From: Stappia sp.
GTDB taxonomy: Bacteria; Pseudomonadota; Alphaproteobacteria; Rhizobiales; Stappiaceae
NCBI RefSeq assembly: GCF_040110915.1
Contig: NZ_CP157793.1
Span: forward strand, 1,748,939-1,812,938
DNA length: 64,000 nucleotides
Reading direction: 5' to 3'
Shown here piece by piece: positions 62,351 to 64,000 of the stretch. Under the pieces are notes generated by a model that was given only the letters and a program-made list of their open reading frames with translations, was not told the origin of the DNA and made no database searches. Every line of letters begins with the position of its first letter. Positions within the stretch are counted from its first letter, which is position 1. A program made the translations under genes and the position numbers.

Positions 62351-62600
62351 GATTCGGCGCGCTCCCAAGGCGATTTGACCGCCAAGGGTTGAATCGATGC
62401 TTGAACGCTAACGCGCAATCGGCCGAATCATCTTCCGAAGACCTGCCGCCAACCGCCTGAAACGACTCGCGAACCGGCGACAGCGCAGGCGCGCCGCGCG
62501 CGGGGCGCGCCGCGCTTGAATCGACACCTGAAGTCGCCGCCGAAAAAGTGAATCACCTGATGAAGTTTTCCGGCCAAGCGCGCGAAAAGACTCGCGAATC
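62351..62600. promoter_or_regulatory. Cluster of eight GANTC sites in an intergenic region
   Basis: GANTC occurs at 62351, 62391, 62425, 62464, 62518, 62550, 62589 and 62596. GANTC is the target of the CcrM DNA methyltransferase in most alphaproteobacteria. In DNA of this composition one site per about 300 bp would be expected. The same stretch has two copies of GGCGCGCCGCGC (62489, 62504). The 368-bp gap between the FKBP and methyltransferase genes holds no gene that I can support. Confidence 0.7.
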
Positions 62601-62602
62601 CC

Positions 62603-63244
62603 TCAAGCCGGCTTGCGCGCCGCGATGAAATGCGCCGGCGGGCTCTTGGGGAACGTCCCCGTCTCCAGGATCTCCAGACCCGCCGCCCGCATCGCCGCCT
62701 CGACCTGCCGGCCCGTCACGAAGCGCACGCGCGGCGCCTTGCCGATAAGCCGCATCGCCGGAACGATCACGCGAAAGACCGGGTTCATCTCTGCGAGACA
62801 GATCGTCTTGGACACCATTACCCCGCCCGGCGCCAGCAGCGCGGCCGCCCGGGCGACGGCCGCCTCCAGGTCGTCCAGAAGATGAAAGAAGGAAAACGCC
62901 AGCACCGCGTCGTAGAGCCCGTCGGCGGGCGCGAACTCCGCAAGCGCGGATTGCACGAAGCGCAGATCGTCGCGGCCCTCGGCGCGCGCCCTGCCGCGGG
63001 CGATCTCGAGCATGGCGGGCGACGCGTCGCTCGCGGTATAGGCGCCGACGCAATCGGCAAGCCGCAGCGCGGTCGCGCCGGTGCCGCACCCCAGCTCCAG
63101 CGCCCGCTCCCGTCCGGCGATATGCGCGCGGGTACGTTCCAGCGTGTGCTCGTAGGACGCCACATCCTGGATCGGGCGGGCGGCGTATCTCTCGGCGATC
63201 CCGTCCCAGAAACGCGGATCGCCGTCCGGCGTGCGCGCGTTCAT
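62603..63244 (-). CDS. Class I SAM-dependent methyltransferase
   Basis: A 213-residue protein with motif I ALELGCGTGATALRLA (about 48-63), an acidic residue after strand 2 (YTASDASPAM) and motif LYDAVLAFSFFHLLDD. The substrate is unknown. The family resembles small-molecule or ubiquinone-type methyltransferases. It lies 16 bp after the carboxypeptidase gene on the same strand, so the two may be co-transcribed. Confidence 0.88.
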   Translation of the reverse strand: MNARTPDGDPRFWDGIAERYAARPIQDVASYEHTLERTRAHIAGRERALELGCGTGATALRLADCVGAYTASDASPAMLEIARGRARAEGRDDLRFVQSALAEFAPADGLYDAVLAFSFFHLLDDLEAAVARAAALLAPGGVMVSKTICLAEMNPVFRVIVPAMRLIGKAPRVRFVTGRQVEAAMRAAGLEILETGTFPKSPPAHFIAARKPA

Positions 63245-63260
63245 GCCGCCCTCCGCCGCG

Positions 63261-64000
63261 TCACAGATACCGCTCCAGCAGCGCGGTCACCTCGCGGTCG
63301 CGGGCACGCTCGCTCTCGCCGCCGAAGACCACGGCGATCACGCGCTTGCCGCCGCGCCGGGCGGAGGCCGCGAGATTGTAGCCCGCGAGGCGAATGTAGC
63401 CGGTCTTGATCCCGTCCACCCCGGCAACCTGCCCCAGCAGGTTGTTCGTCGTCTCGAAGGTGCGCCCGTTGTAGGTGAAGCTGCGCGCGGTGAAGGCCCG
63501 CGCGAACCCCGCGTGGCGGCTCTTGAGGGCCCGCGCGAGGATCGCCATGTCGCGCGCCGTCGTCACCTGGCGCGGATCGGGAAGGCCGGAGGCGTTGACG
63601 AAGCGGGTGCGCCGCATGCCCAGGCTGCGCGCCTTGGCCGTCATCTGTTGGGCGAAGGCACGTTCCGATCCTGAGAGATTTTCCGCGACGACGACCGCCA
63701 CGTCATTGGCCGACTTGACCGCAAGCGCCGAGATCGCCTGGCGCACGGTGATCGGCTGCCCCGCCTTGACGCCGATCCTGGCCGGCGGGCGGGCGGCCGC
63801 TTCGGCCGAGACATCAAGCGGCGTGTCGAGCGTGACGCGCCCGGTCGAGACGGCATCGAACAGAAGATACAGCGTCATCATCTTGGTGAGCGAGGCGGGA
63901 TAGCGCAGCGCGTCGGCGTCTTCTTCGTGCAGCACCGCGCCCGAGGCCGCGTCCACCACGATGGCCGCATGGGCGCGCGCCGTGGCGCGGTCCGTCGCGG
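63261..64000 (-). CDS. D-alanyl-D-alanine carboxypeptidase, partial (N-terminus outside window)
   Basis: The last 246 or so residues of a penicillin-binding, low-molecular-weight D,D-carboxypeptidase (peptidase S11). The active-site triads are SLTK (in YPASLTKMMTLY), SAN (in AVKSANDVAVV) and KTG (in DGIKTGYIRLAG). It trims peptidoglycan stem peptides in the periplasm. The signal peptide lies beyond the right edge. No C-terminal PBP5-type domain is present: the protein ends soon after the KTG-containing region. Confidence 0.92.
   Translation of the reverse strand, partial: ATDRATARAHAAIVVDAASGAVLHEEDADALRYPASLTKMMTLYLLFDAVSTGRVTLDTPLDVSAEAAARPPARIGVKAGQPITVRQAISALAVKSANDVAVVVAENLSGSERAFAQQMTAKARSLGMRRTRFVNASGLPDPRQVTTARDMAILARALKSRHAGFARAFTARSFTYNGRTFETTNNLLGQVAGVDGIKTGYIRLAGYNLAASARRGGKRVIAVVFGGESERARDREVTALLERYL

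Overview
The window is about 64 kb of GC-rich chromosome (roughly two thirds G+C by eye). It looks like an alphaproteobacterium of the order Hyphomicrobiales, possibly Stappiaceae-like; no marker fixes the genus. The clues are a 14-gene nuo operon whose NuoE has a long C-terminal extension, an ExoR-type Sel1-repeat regulator, a separate NdufA12 gene, the dgt-argS-SPOR-nagZ-scpAB-tatABC-serS-surE-pcm gene order, a suf operon with two cysteine desulfurases and an Irr-type ICE box, and an adenosylcobalamin-dependent ribonucleotide reductase.

Layout. 1-17.4 kb: a partial RNase J gene, birA and the complete nuoA-N operon, all on the minus strand. Two extra genes sit inside the operon: a GFA/CENP-V-type zinc protein overlapping nuoD, and a small membrane protein between nuoH and nuoI. 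17.4-18.4 kb: an intergenic stretch and two identical tRNA-Asp(GTC) genes. 18.4-34.2 kb, minus strand: a degenerate LysM/M23 lipoprotein, then pcm, surE, serS, tatCBA, an orphan ABC ATPase, scpB, scpA, nagZ, a large SPOR protein, argS and dgt. 34.2-44.8 kb, mostly plus strand: an ErpA/IscA-type protein, xthA, a Cys-rich secreted protein, exoR (minus), parE, a sulfotransferase-like gene coupled to a yqaA-like gene, an rhlE-type helicase and a diguanylate cyclase. 44.9-52.3 kb, minus strand: the suf operon (iscS-like, sufB, sufC, sufD, sufS, sufT, sufA). 52.4-59.3 kb: an alpha/beta hydrolase, NdufA12, a receiver-domain protein and nrdJ. 59.3-61.7 kb: a small accessory island. 61.8-64 kb: an FKBP isomerase, a methyltransferase and a partial D,D-carboxypeptidase.

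Much of the window is respiration and Fe-S supply. Complex I needs many Fe-S clusters, and the suf operon, the ErpA-like carrier and NdufA12 are all within 55 kb of it. The suf promoter (TTGACT-N17-TACAAC) carries a 17-bp ICE-like palindrome at the expected start of transcription, so control by iron or heme status through Irr is the best guess. The nrdJ promoter region carries a pair of NrdR-like boxes 31 bp apart.

The least ordinary part is 59.3-61.7 kb. It holds a lower-GC 132-residue orphan gene followed by two secreted 211-residue paralogues that resemble the P1 head of SecD as stand-alone proteins. Each paralogue ends inside a copy of a roughly 190-bp repeat that encodes the same C-terminal peptide. 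A second unusual signal is a group of eight GANTC (CcrM-type) sites within 250 bp at 62351-62600. No CRISPR array, prophage or complete insertion sequence was seen.
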